Assembly (NCBI GenBank): GCA_003342815.1 | Contig: PTEX01000145.1 | Location: forward strand, 1,642,201 to 1,706,200 | Reading direction: 5' to 3' | Origin: Eudromia elegans | Lineage: Eukaryota; Chordata; Aves; Tinamiformes; Tinamidae | Length of the DNA: 64,000 nucleotides | Part shown: positions 22,101 through 32,400 of the stretch, one piece after another | Layout: every line of letters starts with the position of its first letter | How positions within the stretch are numbered: position 1 is the stretch's first letter | Program-made: the position numbers and the translations under genes | The notes under the pieces: model-generated | Told to the model about the DNA's origin: nothing | Database searches by the model: none | The model's input: only the letters and a program-made list of their open reading frames with translations

Positions 22101-24749
22101 TGTTTATATACTAAATCAGGACATTCTTTAGCTGCTGTGGATGTACTGATACACACATGGAAATCTGAGCATTGATGCAGGTGTTTAATCTTTATGAAAT
22201 CAAGAAGTTTGTTTCTCACAGATCATGTCCGTTCTGAAATTGCAGTCTTGTGTCTGTGCTGGCAAGGATCCATCCAGATCTATATTACATTGCCTTGTGA
22301 ACATGCCAACACATAGACAGCATGAAGTATATTCATGTTGCAATATCTTATATCAAGTTTTCTCTTGGTAGAAATCTTTGACGTCAGTAAAACTATTTTA
22401 ATTTGCACTAAGCATTTGTATTTAAAGAAAATGAAAGGAATAACTATTAAAAGATACTAGGAACTGAAACAATGTTTCTATTCTCTCAACTGTCTCTGTT
22501 TCTATGGGTTTATTTTTAGCTTTTAGCACTAAGTTTTATAGTTTCAAGATTTTTTTTTGTTCAAGTTGACAGTAGTTATGTTACTGCAATCATGTTTAAC
22601 ACCCACACCTCCATTCCTGCTCAGGAATCAGAGCAAGAGGAAGACAATGCAGAAGACATTCAGGAAGAATGTTTCACAGAAAGCAACAGTGAAGTGTCTG
22701 AGGAAGCCTACACAGAAGAGGATGAGGAAGAGGAGGAGGATGAAGAAGAAGATGAAGACGAAAGTGATGAAGACGAGGATGAAGAAAAGCAAAATGCTGC
22801 ATCTGGCGAAAGAACTTTGAACTGTGAAGGTGGCAGGAGTTCTGACCACAGTAAACGCAAGAAATGTAGCAGCCAGAAGGACAGTGAAACCTTATTCAAT
22901 GGCCATAACGGAAAGGACACAGACAGTCCAAGCTTTAAATCGAGTGCCATCCACCCTTGTGGAAATCCCACTGTTATTGAGGATGCTTTGGAAAACATTA
23001 GGAACAACGATCCTGACACCACAGAGGTCAACTTGAATAACATAGAAAACATCACTTCACAGATGCTCATACAGTTTTCTCAAGCCCTCAGGGACAACAC
23101 AGTGGTTAAGTCATTCAGTCTGGCTAACACGCGTGCTGATGACAACGTTGCAATAGCTATTGCTGGGATGTTAAAGGTGAACCAATATATAACTAGTCTG
23201 AACATTGAGTCAAATTTTATCACAGGCAAAGGGATACTGGCCATCATGAGAGCTTTGCAGAGTAACAAGGTTCTAACAGAATTACGATTCCATAATCAAA
23301 GACATATTATGGGCAGCCAGGTTGAAATGGACATAGTTAAGCTGTTGAAAGAGAACACCACTCTAGTCAAGCTGGGATACCACTTTGAGCTTGCTGGACC
23401 AAGAATGAGCATGACGAGTATCCTGACAAGAAACATGGATAAACAAAGGCAAAAGCGTATGCAGGAGCAACGGCAACAAGAGTCCGGTTGCAATGGAACA
23501 GCCAGTCCTAAGACCAAAGTCTCACAGAAAGGAACTCCTTGGTCCTCACCTTATGTGTCACCCAAGAGCTCACCTTGGTCCTCTCCCAAACTCTCTAGGA
23601 AAGCACCAGCAATGAAAAATCAGGTCCCAGCTCCAGCTGCAGCACCTCCACCTCCACCACCTCCTCCACCACCTCCTCCTCCTCCACCTCCTCCCCTAGT
23701 TTTTCCAGAGAAAAAGGTACCCACTAGGAATATAGCTGAGGTCATCAAACAGCAAGAGAACTCCAAAAAAGCCTTACAAAATGGACAGAAAAAGAAGAAA
23801 GGCAAAAAGGGCAAAAAAAGAGAGAACAGTATATTGAAAGAAATTAAAGATTCTCTAAAATCGGTCTCAGACAGAAGATCAGAAGAAGGTTCACGACCCT
23901 CCACTCGACCCTCCACCCCACAAAGGTCTCTCCATGACAATCTTATGGAAGCAATTCGAGCAAGCAGCATAAAGCAGTTAAGGCGGGTAAGTAGGAGATC
24001 ATCTTCCAGTGACTGATTATAGCTCTCAGATATAGCACAAGCTTAATTAATTTTAGTACATATATATTTAATAAAAATGGATTTTTAGAAACATGAATAC
24101 AAGAAAATATTTAGGAAGAGTCTTTCTTTTATTTCTTTTCATTTTATTATTTATGCATATTTTATATATTTCAAAATAACTGTCCACTTTTTATTCATTT
24201 TATTTTACTCATTTTAATTTTATTCATTCTTCTATTCATTTTTATTTCTATTTGACTATAGTTTCAACAGAAAGTGGGATACTACTGCAACCCAGGTTCA
24301 GTCTTGTTACAGCAAATGATGCTTAGCAGTGGGATCTTGGGAGTGTGCCTGGAACTCAAATAGGAATTTTGCCATCTCTGCAGCATAACATATGGCAAGT
24401 CTGTTATCACAATGCCTCCCAAGAAATGGACTTGTTTTCTTGCTCTAACAAGTAAATCGCTCAGAGCTAATGCCCTTTTGAAAAGCTCTAGGCAAAAGAG
24501 AAGAAAAAAAAGATTAGTTTCATGGAACAGATGAACTTATTTCTAAGAATCTATAGTGGGCTGAGGTATTATGAAGACTAGATCTTCACAGTTAAGACTA
24601 GGAACATATGTGTATCATAGTTACTTCTCATCGTCATGTCGCACAGACAGGCAGACAGCTCAGTTGATGGTTTCCAGACTGAACAGCAAATGTAACGAGC
24701 CTCTGCTCCCCTGGTTTTGCAGGTGGAGCTTCCAGAAGCCCTTCGGTGA
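18927..24749 (+). CDS. LMOD2: LMOD2, leiomodin-2 (complete coding region)
   Basis: Three coding exons (18927-19199, 22625-23986, 24723-24749) give 553 codons; the human protein is about 547. Leiomodin-2 nucleates and elongates actin filaments at sarcomere thin-filament pointed ends in heart and skeletal muscle. The N-terminus ([20 protein letters not shown]) is the tropomyosin/actin-binding segment, ending in the conserved [16 protein letters not shown]. Next come an acidic run (about residues 122-145), a tropomodulin-type leucine-rich domain (about 199-356, with [12 protein letters not shown] and [17 protein letters not shown]), a Pro17 run (432-448), a lysine-rich tract (about 480-490) and a C-terminal WH2-like helix (about 527-553, [16 protein letters not shown]). 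The start is preceded by GGGACC, a good Kozak context with A at -3. No disruption is seen. Confidence 0.97.
19200..22624 (+). other. LMOD2: LMOD2 intron 1, 3.4 kb
   Basis: It runs from GTAAGA to CTCAG. T-rich low-complexity tracts occur near 20281-20310. No exon, repeat family or RNA gene is recognised. Confidence 0.85.
22625..23986 (+). CDS. LMOD2: LMOD2 coding exon 2 (main exon, 454 codons)
   Basis: The acceptor is CCTGCTCAG|GAA and the donor is AGGCGG|GTAAGT, both in phase 0. It encodes the acidic region, leucine-rich domain, polyproline and most of the WH2 segment. The open frame begins upstream at 22592 and runs past the donor to a stop at 24014-24016; both extensions are intronic. Confidence 0.96.
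23987..24722 (+). other. LMOD2: LMOD2 intron 2, 736 nt
   Basis: It runs from GTAAGT to TTGCAG. The first nine codons remain open (ending SSSSD, then TGA), so intron retention would swap the last eight residues. The early part is rich in TTTATT/ATTCATTT words. Confidence 0.88.
24723..24749 (+). CDS. LMOD2: LMOD2 coding exon 3 (8 codons plus stop)
   Basis: After the acceptor GGTTTTGCAG the sequence encodes VELPEALR and TGA. This closely matches the conserved C-terminus of human leiomodin-2 (one residue differs) and completes the WH2-like tail. It is too small for ORF searches and is easily missed. Confidence 0.94.
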   Translation: MELPEALR

Positions 24750-25135
24750 GAGCGTGGGCGACAGAGGAACCAGAGCACTGCAGTGGTGGAGGGGAGGTTG
24801 CTGGTCTGTTCACGGGTGGTAAAATAGACTGTATAGCAAGCTGCTTCCAGAGTACACCCTTAGATATGAAACATTTTTCTTTCCTTTTAAAAGAAATGAA
24901 CCCCCTAAGCACTAAAAAATGCTTTAAGGATATATCCGTCGTGTAATCTGTAAATATGGAAATATTCTTTTTTTTATTTAATGAAATTTCTGCTTATTTA
25001 GATATTCTTTTCAATATTTGATTGCACATCACTGTACAAGTTTATTGCACTGAGATGCAATAGTTTACTGATCTGCAGTTTCTTTTTCTTTTTTTCCAAT
25101 GAATTTACAATAAATGCAGTTTGAAGCTTTTAAGC
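24750..25135 (+). other. LMOD2: LMOD2 3' UTR with AATAAA at 25111-25116
   Basis: AATAAA at 25111-25116 is followed within about 50 nt by GT-rich sequence (GTGAGTGTTTGTTT), a normal polyadenylation arrangement. Cleavage near 25130 is inferred. Confidence 0.6.
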
Positions 25136-25499
25136 AGAAACACAGTCCTGGATCTCTGTGAGTGTTTGTTTCGAATCTGTAAGCACCAGGAAGGTCTCAT
25201 GGAAAAGCTCCTGGGATCATTCTCAGCTGCACCAGTCAAGCCAGCCTGGAGGATGGTACCTGAGCCCATACGTGAGTGTAGTTTCATAGAGCATGGAAGA
25301 AATTGGCTCCTAAAGCTATATACAACTAAAATTAAGCTGTGAGCTGTATCCAACCACCAGTATGCAAGCTCCTAATCCTTGAGCTAACATAAGGTTAAAG
25401 TGGGTGATGTAGTTAATGTTGATTAAAAGGTTGAAGATTAATTTGAGTATTTTAAGGATAGAACAGAATTATTCTAATGAGATCCACCCAGCAGGAGTG

Positions 25500-25830
25500 T
25501 AAATTACAAGTGTATCTAAGCAGAAGTAACCCTGATGCAGAGAATCAGTCAGACAGAGCGACTTGAAGAGCAGTCTAGCATTCAGGTGGAAAAAGACCTT
25601 CATATGATATCAATTGAACAACAAGCTGGGTGTGAATTTTCAGTATGGTACAGTGGAAGCAGAGCCAATACGATTTGGGGATGCATGAGGTATCACATCA
25701 CAGACGATGGCATGAGCAGCCCTTCTTCATATAGTACTAGACAGTCTCCCTCTGTCAGATTAATTACGGTTCTGGGTGCTTCAACTAGTGTGAAGACAGT
25801 GATAACGTGAAAAAAACTGAGCAGCAGCCA
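25500..25830 (+). mobile_element. Ancient, decayed CR1 LINE fragment
   Basis: Despite many substitutions the order of CR1 ORF2 words is recognisable. GGAAAAAGACCTTCAT and ACAACAAGCTG are followed by a GCCAATACGATTTGGGGATGC block, TATCACATCACAGAC and GGTTCTGGGTGCTTCA, each matching the CR1 RT consensus I know (accession-free memory). The 3' end is missing. Borders are approximate. Confidence 0.65.
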
Positions 25831-27510
25831 AAACCTTGAAGGTGAAGAGGAGGTATGTGTTTTTGAAACCTTGCTAACTATTAATGAGTTTGCTCATTGC
25901 AACACAGTTCATATTTCTTTTGCATAAACCATGCTGAGGAGAAGTAAATATTTAAGGTTACCCAAAAAATATATGGCAGAGTTGCTGAAAAAAAATGCAG
26001 CTAAGTTTGTATCTTGAAATACTCAGGATGTAGATTTCTCCAGAAAGGGGGAAAAATTGCTTGAGGGATGCGTCTTAAATACATCTTAATGGAGACTGGA
26101 GCTACCAGTGAGTGGTCAGAAAGGTTACTGCTAAGTCAAGAAAATAGTAAAGTGAAGACGCCTTTTCTATCTTAAATGCCTTTACTTTTATAATTACTGA
26201 ATAGAAGCTACCAAACCCAATTTAAAAGTAACTGAAACACTTTCCAAACTTTTTCCTTCTGTCTCAGGATCACAAGAAAACTCATACATATTTCTAGATC
26301 CAGTATCCACAGGATACATGGTATAAGCCAACAGACTTTGACTGCCTTTATAATTACATAGGCTGCCACAGCAGAACCCCCAGGCCATCGCTGTTCTTCC
26401 ATGACCCCAAGGAAGCTGGAGCTTGAGATTTTTTGGGCATGGAAGTAATGCAATAATATCTGGACCCCTGTCCTGGAACTCTGACCATAACCGGGAGAAG
26501 ACCTGCAAGCTTTGTGAGGGATGAGGCAGAGGAAAATGTGTAATCAAACGAGGGATAGCAACTAAGAACTTGCAAAGGAGGATGAAAAGATAGGGACAGG
26601 ACTCAGGGAAAGCACACCGGAGAGGTTTTGGAGGAAGTTAAGAAAATGGAAAAAAAAAGAACACTAAAAAAGCAGGGAGAGCAAGAAGTAAGGAAGTTAA
26701 CTTACTACAGGAGATAAAGAAGAGAGTGTGGAAAAAATGAATACTGAAAAGAAACAAGAATACAGAAGGAGCAAATCTGGAGAGGGAAGAAAAAGATAAA
26801 ACTTCAAGTTTCAAGCCACTTTCTGAATTGCTCTTTTAAAGCTTGTATATTCGGGGGGGAGGAGTGGACAGAAACCTTAAGAAGCCTGATGTAGTTTGAC
26901 ATGCTGGCTGTGTCTGTTGACAAGTTGCTCTTCAGTCCTGTCTGGTACCAAGGTCTCCCTGTTGATGGAGATCAGTTTCAACTAAAATGTAAAGTCACAG
27001 AAGCTCTGATCACTGGTGGTTATTTAAGAACCTATGGCACACTCTCTCATGAAATGTCAGCCTGTCCCAGCCAAATTATAATCTGAGTGGTTACATGCTA
27101 CCTACATAAATTTCACAACAGTTTCACTTGGAGACATTTCAAAGTCCTTCTCTTCTTTGCAGTCCTGTTGCAGTCCCCTGAGAACATGTTGTTTTGCCCC
27201 ACATAAGGGAAGAGTAGAACATGTCCTTCCTCAGGAGAATTCAGCTCCGCTGCTGATGGTGCTGAGCTCCCCTTCAGATGGAGAAGCAGCTTCGGAGACG
27301 GAATTTGTTTTCCTGTCAAATGGACAAGTGAGCACCACAAGAAGAGCATACAGAACCACTCTGGGAGGTACAGTGCTGGACTGGAGACCAGTGTAGCCAA
27401 AGCAGAGGTGGGAGGTCTCCACGTTGGGTTCCTGCTGAGCTCAAGCTCCCCCTGGGAACACATATCTACAGTTGTGCATTTCCTAGCGGCTCAGGTCACA
27501 TTCTGCACCA

Positions 27511-27745
27511 TTCCACAGGAACCTGAGGAAGAATTTCTTAACGGTGAGGGTGACAGAGCCCTGGACCAGGCTGCCCAGAGAGGTGGTGGAGTCTCCTTCT
27601 CTGGAGATCTTCAAAACCCGCCTGGACACCACCCTGTGCCACATGCTCTAGGCGACCCTGCGTGTGCAGGGAGGTTGGACTAGATGACCTCTACAGGTCC
27701 CTTCCAACCCTAGCCATTCTATGATTCTATGATTCTATGATTCTC
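27511..27745 (+). mobile_element. CR1 LINE 3' end (about 235 nt)
   Basis: It begins within the RT C-terminal coding part (TTCCACAGGAACCTGAGG) and runs through the CR1 3' UTR (GTGTGCAGGGAGGTTGGACT) into three to four ATTCTATG tail units. It differs from the 6.9-7.1 kb copy at about seven positions over some 225 nt by eye, so both belong to the same young subfamily. It is strongly 5'-truncated and non-coding. Confidence 0.93.
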
Positions 27746-28099
27746 TGGAAGCATATGGAGGCAGATAGTGTCCTCTGGAAGCCTGGCTGCTGCCTGTTGG
27801 ACCTGTAAGGAATGTGGCCCCTGGGGCAACTGCCACGTGTGCAGTGCTGTGACAGGGCACATGTGACACTGTGACAGGGAGGTCCAGGGGTGCAGGTGTG
27901 CTCCCCATTCCCTGCCACGGGAGGAAGGCCCTTCACTGCCCAAGGAGGCTCAGAGAAAGCAAATACACAAAAAACATTCAAAATGAATTCAACAGTAATA
28001 TAACGGGCGAGTGAGATGCTGCGAGGGGTGATCAAGTGCTGGGGGACGCTGGAAAGGCAAAGAGCCTGGGGAGAGGAAGAGGTTGTATGTCTTTGGGGA

Positions 28100-28430
28100 G
28101 AGCCTGTCTAATAGCAGGAGCAGCGTTTGTCTCACGGTCGGTCACAGACCCGACCAGCCCTCGCAGGCTCCTCCGCGGCTGAGACTCACGCGGTGGCTCC
28201 ATGCGGCCCCACGGCTGCTCTTCACCGCGTGTCCCCGGCACGGCGCGCGGCTGGCCTGCGGCCCGTGCACACGGAGCGGGGGACGGGCTGTGGTGACATG
28301 GGGTGGCAGCGGCTGGGACACCCTGCAGAGGCCCCTCCGCGCAGTTCAAGGCAGTCCAGGTCTAGGCCGGCCTAGAAGGCAACGGGGGAACTGTTGTCTC
28401 GTGCCTCGGTCCGTCCCCTAAGGTAACGCC
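28100..28430. promoter_or_regulatory. CpG-dense block (candidate CpG island)
   Basis: About 30 CpG dinucleotides in some 330 nt by eye count, including GGCGCGCGG at about 28242, in otherwise CpG-poor DNA. It is about 3 kb downstream of LMOD2 and 11 kb beyond the WASL 3' end, so it is not an obvious promoter of either. It could be an unannotated promoter, an intergenic CpG island or a GC-rich old repeat. Confidence 0.5.
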
Positions 28431-28999
28431 GTATGAGCACCCCTGCCACATAACACGGTGTGAGAGGACTGATGTGTTGAAGCACCAGAAAGGTCAGAGC
28501 CTAACTAAGACCTATGATAACAGCACTGCCTTTTGATTTCTGCCTCATCACCTACGGAATATGTCTTAGCTTTTGGGAAGAAAAACAGCTTGCAACAGTC
28601 TAAGATACTTTATTTCTACATCTTTTGTCCTCCATTTTGCTCAGCTGCTTTGTTAAAACTTAAGGAGAGTGACCTATGCTGTCCTCTAGCTGGGGAATTT
28701 AGCTACGGGAGGAGTTTTAGCTAGGAATTTAGCTAGGGGAGCAGGTTATGGCCGAGGCCTCTTCCTCACCTCTATGCCAGCTGCACACACACAAACCAAT
28801 CCAGCACAGAAACAAAAAGAGTATCCCAAACCTTCATTCCTTCACTCACCCTCAGAAGCTCATCTCCATATATGAATATATGCAAGTAAATGATTAAGGG
28901 AGATGAAGAAGAGAACGTTTGTCCACAGGGTGATGACAGAATTAATTTTTGCTACCTTAAAATGAGGTAATCATGGAAAGGTAAATGCAATCTTTGGAT

Positions 29000-29480
29000 G
29001 TAACAGGAGAGCTAGTTCTAAGAAGTATTCACTGGTACAGGCCCAAGTGAAACATCATCTGGAAAACTGCATACATTTCTGGTAACTAATAGTCAAAAAA
29101 AGCAATTTGAATTGGAAGAGGGGCAAAAAATGGCGAGGGTAACTGGGGAACTGTAGAGGCTGTATCCCATGAGAGGGGATGGGAACAGGTGGTGGGATCA
29201 GCCTAGCCAAACAAAGGCTCTCCGGGATTTCAGCTCATATCTATAAATACTGCAAAGGGGAAAGAGTTATTCAGCTACAGGACACTGTTAGCAGCAGGGA
29301 AAATCAAAAGATATTGACTGTATGACTCGGTTGTATCGTCTACAACTAGGAACTAGAGGAAATTTCCCAGCTATTAGAAAAAGGATGTTCTTGAAACAGT
29401 TTTCTCATTAAAGGTTAGTGGGGAAAAATGCCAATTCCCTCTTAAAATAATGAAGAAGATAGTATGGTGTGGTGCTTTCA
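29000..29480 (+). mobile_element. Ancient, decayed CR1 LINE fragment
   Basis: CR1-like word order survives: ACATCATCTGGAAAACTGC, then TTTCTGGT, AACTGGGGAACTG, ACAAAGGCTCTCCGG and TCTATAAATACTGCAAAGGGG. GAGTTATTCAGCTACAGGACA and a GAGGAAATTTCCCAG block follow. Each is a corrupted CR1 RT/3' coding segment. The frame is destroyed and borders are approximate. Confidence 0.55.
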
Positions 29481-32400
29481 GTAGCAGAAGTCTGAATTAA
29501 TACAGAGCATAAGGTCCTTCCACTGTTATTTTAATGTTCTGAAGAGCAATAACTCCCGCAGGGTCTTCAAGCTAGAGTAGAACTGTAGAAACCTCCTGTT
29601 GTTTGCAGCAAAATGCTTTAGTTTCAAACTGATGCCAAGCATATGTAGTGTTGGAAAGAGAACATCACATGGAAGCCAAGGTCTTCTACTCAATTCTCTC
29701 TCAATACTATTTACACTAGATACCAGCAAGAATTGAATACCTACTACAAGGACTAGAACTTAGTTCACAAATCATTGTATGTACCTTGGCCTGACCGATT
29801 TCTTCTCTGATTGTTGGCTTCTCACTCGCATAAGAAACAAAGCATTTTTAGATGCATTCCTCAATAACTACAACAAAAGTTTCCCTCAATTTGCCAGTTC
29901 AACTACTTCATTTTGCATGCTAACTGATTGGGAAAATAGTGCTTTAGAAAGAAGGAGAAAAACTTCAAATAAGAGACAAAGCTTGTTTAAGGTGAAATTG
30001 TGTGTCTGTAAATGCCCCTCAGAAGATGTTCTTTAGGAAGAACTTTCTGATTTGGACCAGCTGCTTTTATGCCAGAGGCATGAGATGTTTTTGTTTCCAG
30101 CCACGGCTAAGCTATGCCATGTGAAATGTCAGACCACTTAGAGGTTTTCAAGTATAAATGAAGTTTCTGAACATGTCTGTGATTTTTGTACCACCTTGAT
30201 CAGTTCGTTTTACCGATTGTCTTGCTCTCAGAAGTACAGAGGATTAGTATTTAACTGCTACTAGCCAGAAAAGACCTTTAAAAGGTGAGAGAGGACATCT
30301 CCAAACCCCACCTCTCAGCGTAGCAGAGCTTCCCTTGGGCTTCCCTCCCTTCGCATTGCTGAGTCCAAGAGGAAGGAGGATTAAGAAGCGGCTGGGCTGC
30401 AGTTTGGGGCTGTGATGGCAGCTTGTGCAGATGTGGGAATTTGGATTACGTGACTGGGGCGACTGGGAGCTGTCGCAGTGCAGCTCCCTGCATGGAGTGC
30501 CCGTTTTCCCCCTGCCCACACCGAGCTCCAGCTTGGACGATCAAGCAGAGCAGCTACACAGGCAAGGCACGCAGTCAGGCACAGCCTTGGATTTGCAGGG
30601 CCCACGTAACCTTGCCCTGAAATCAGAGAGGTGAACGAACGCGTGATAGCCAGCGAGCAGCTTTCCCTCCCAACACAAGGAACCTGGCTTACCTGTAAAG
30701 CGCAATTCCAGCGAGTCAGGCTTGCTCCAAGGGAGTCTCTGGAAAGAGCCACACTGTTCGTATCACAGCCTACATTGCTGGGTTGTGGCCTGAGCCCCTT
30801 TGCTTTGCTTTGGAAACGTGGGCGCTAACTTGTCTCACAGAACTGCAGGACTCAAACTTGCTCTATGATCTTCAGACAGCAGGAGCTATAAGATGATTAT
30901 TATTGCTGCTAAACTAATAAAATGATGTTGTATGGCAGAATACTTCTAACTGAACATAGCTAGTGTCAGGGTAATTTCTAAACTGTAGAAGAAACGTAGT
31001 TCAATACTAAATGTAGGAAATCCTCTCCACTGCTTCTCCAGTCATTGAAGGCTGTCATGCAAGTTCCGTAACTAAGCACAAGGCTAAAATTGTTCTTGTT
31101 CTGGCCACTCCTATGAAAGATTTTGTAAATAAATGTAAAATAAGCCACTACTCTATGAATTTGAAGACTGTTCCAGCTACACAAGAATTCCTGTCAAAAA
31201 AGAAGACAAGTAGTTTCTGTCACAAAGTCCTCTAAGAAACAAGCATATAAGGAACTGAAAGGACAACCCACATTGTTCATCCATTCCTGGTACAATAAAG
31301 TAAGGCTGTTTCCTGGGAGAGACCTAGGAGATAATTTCCTAAAACTAGTGAAGCAAAACTAGCTCATGGCATGTAAGAAGGTGTTTGTATATCCAGTCAG
31401 ACCATCTTTTTCTTGCATAAGAGATATTTGGAGTTTCAGTTCCGTAAGTAAGAACCCTTTTTTCCTTCTGCACCCACTTCCTGCCACTCTGCTGCAGGTG
31501 TTTAGTCCTTGGCCTATGGTATTTCCTGGGCTATTTCTCAGAAACATTTGGCATTATAGCCTTATTCTTTATTAACATGATCACAGCTGTTCTTCAGGGC
31601 TGTAAACGAGCAGCACTAACGGCAGTGAATTTCACAGGCACCTGAAGGAAGTGTTTATGTGTACACGAAGTAAGACTAGCCCTTGCACCAGCTCTCAGCT
31701 TACGGCTCCTGCACTCTGTGCTGCCCACACGCGGTCCGGGCAGGACAGGGAGTGCAGTTACGTGCCTGCTTCCTCCTTCCCCTTTCCATCTTTTTCTGGT
31801 CTCCCGTCAGGCTTATCTTCTGTCTGGCCAGTTCTCAGTCTCTGCAGTGGCTTCCTTGGAGGTGAATCAGAATAGCCCAAGTGAGAGCCATCCGCTCCAA
31901 GCACCTTAATAATTGGAATTCAGGTGAAAAGAGCTGGGAAGGCAGCGCCAGGAGAGCTACTGAGGCTTCACACCGGCCTGGGTACCTGCTGCCCCCTTTA
32001 CACCTGCAAGGGCTAAGTCACCCCTCTGGGGTGGAATTCCTGACGAGTGAGGGAATTGGCCAGGCCTCTCTGGCTATTGGGTCCTGGCTCTGCAGTAGGA
32101 CTCAACACCAGGAATCTCAAAAAGCCCCTAAGACCCTAAATTCCTCTCTTTCATATTTCAGTGAATGTTGAAACATTCAGTTCCCAAATTAGTGTCCTTC
32201 TGACCTAATAAATATTGAACCCCCTCTACAAGCCAAGTGAAAGCCTCAATATAACTTGAATCTGGACATAGTTTATGGAGCACTTCCTTATCTGAATTCA
32301 AGGTTAATTCCTATCTTGTGCTGTCCTTCTCCTGCTTGCTTTTCATAAACAACTCTGGCAGACTTCTTTTTTTTTTTTTTTCCGGGGGAAAATTGTGAAA

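Larger units (their letters stand above)
25136..28080. other. Intergenic region downstream of LMOD2
   Basis: It contains a decayed CR1 at about 25500-25830, purine-rich sequence around 26.6-26.8 kb and a young CR1 3' end at 27511-27745. No gene is supported; the short open frames lack family features. Confidence 0.6.

Noticed and set aside
22708..23070. Minus-strand frame rich in serine
   Set aside because: It is the antisense of the LMOD2 acidic-repeat region.
23620..23970. Minus-strand frame with a glycine run
   Set aside because: It is the antisense of the LMOD2 polyproline and lysine-rich region.
23987..24016. C-terminal extension VSRRSSSSD of the LMOD2 exon 2 frame
   Set aside because: It follows a consensus GTAAGT donor, and the conserved C-terminus is found in the next exon.
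26194..26547. 117-codon minus-strand frame
   Set aside because: No family resemblance, with overlapping open frames in other phases; probably chance.
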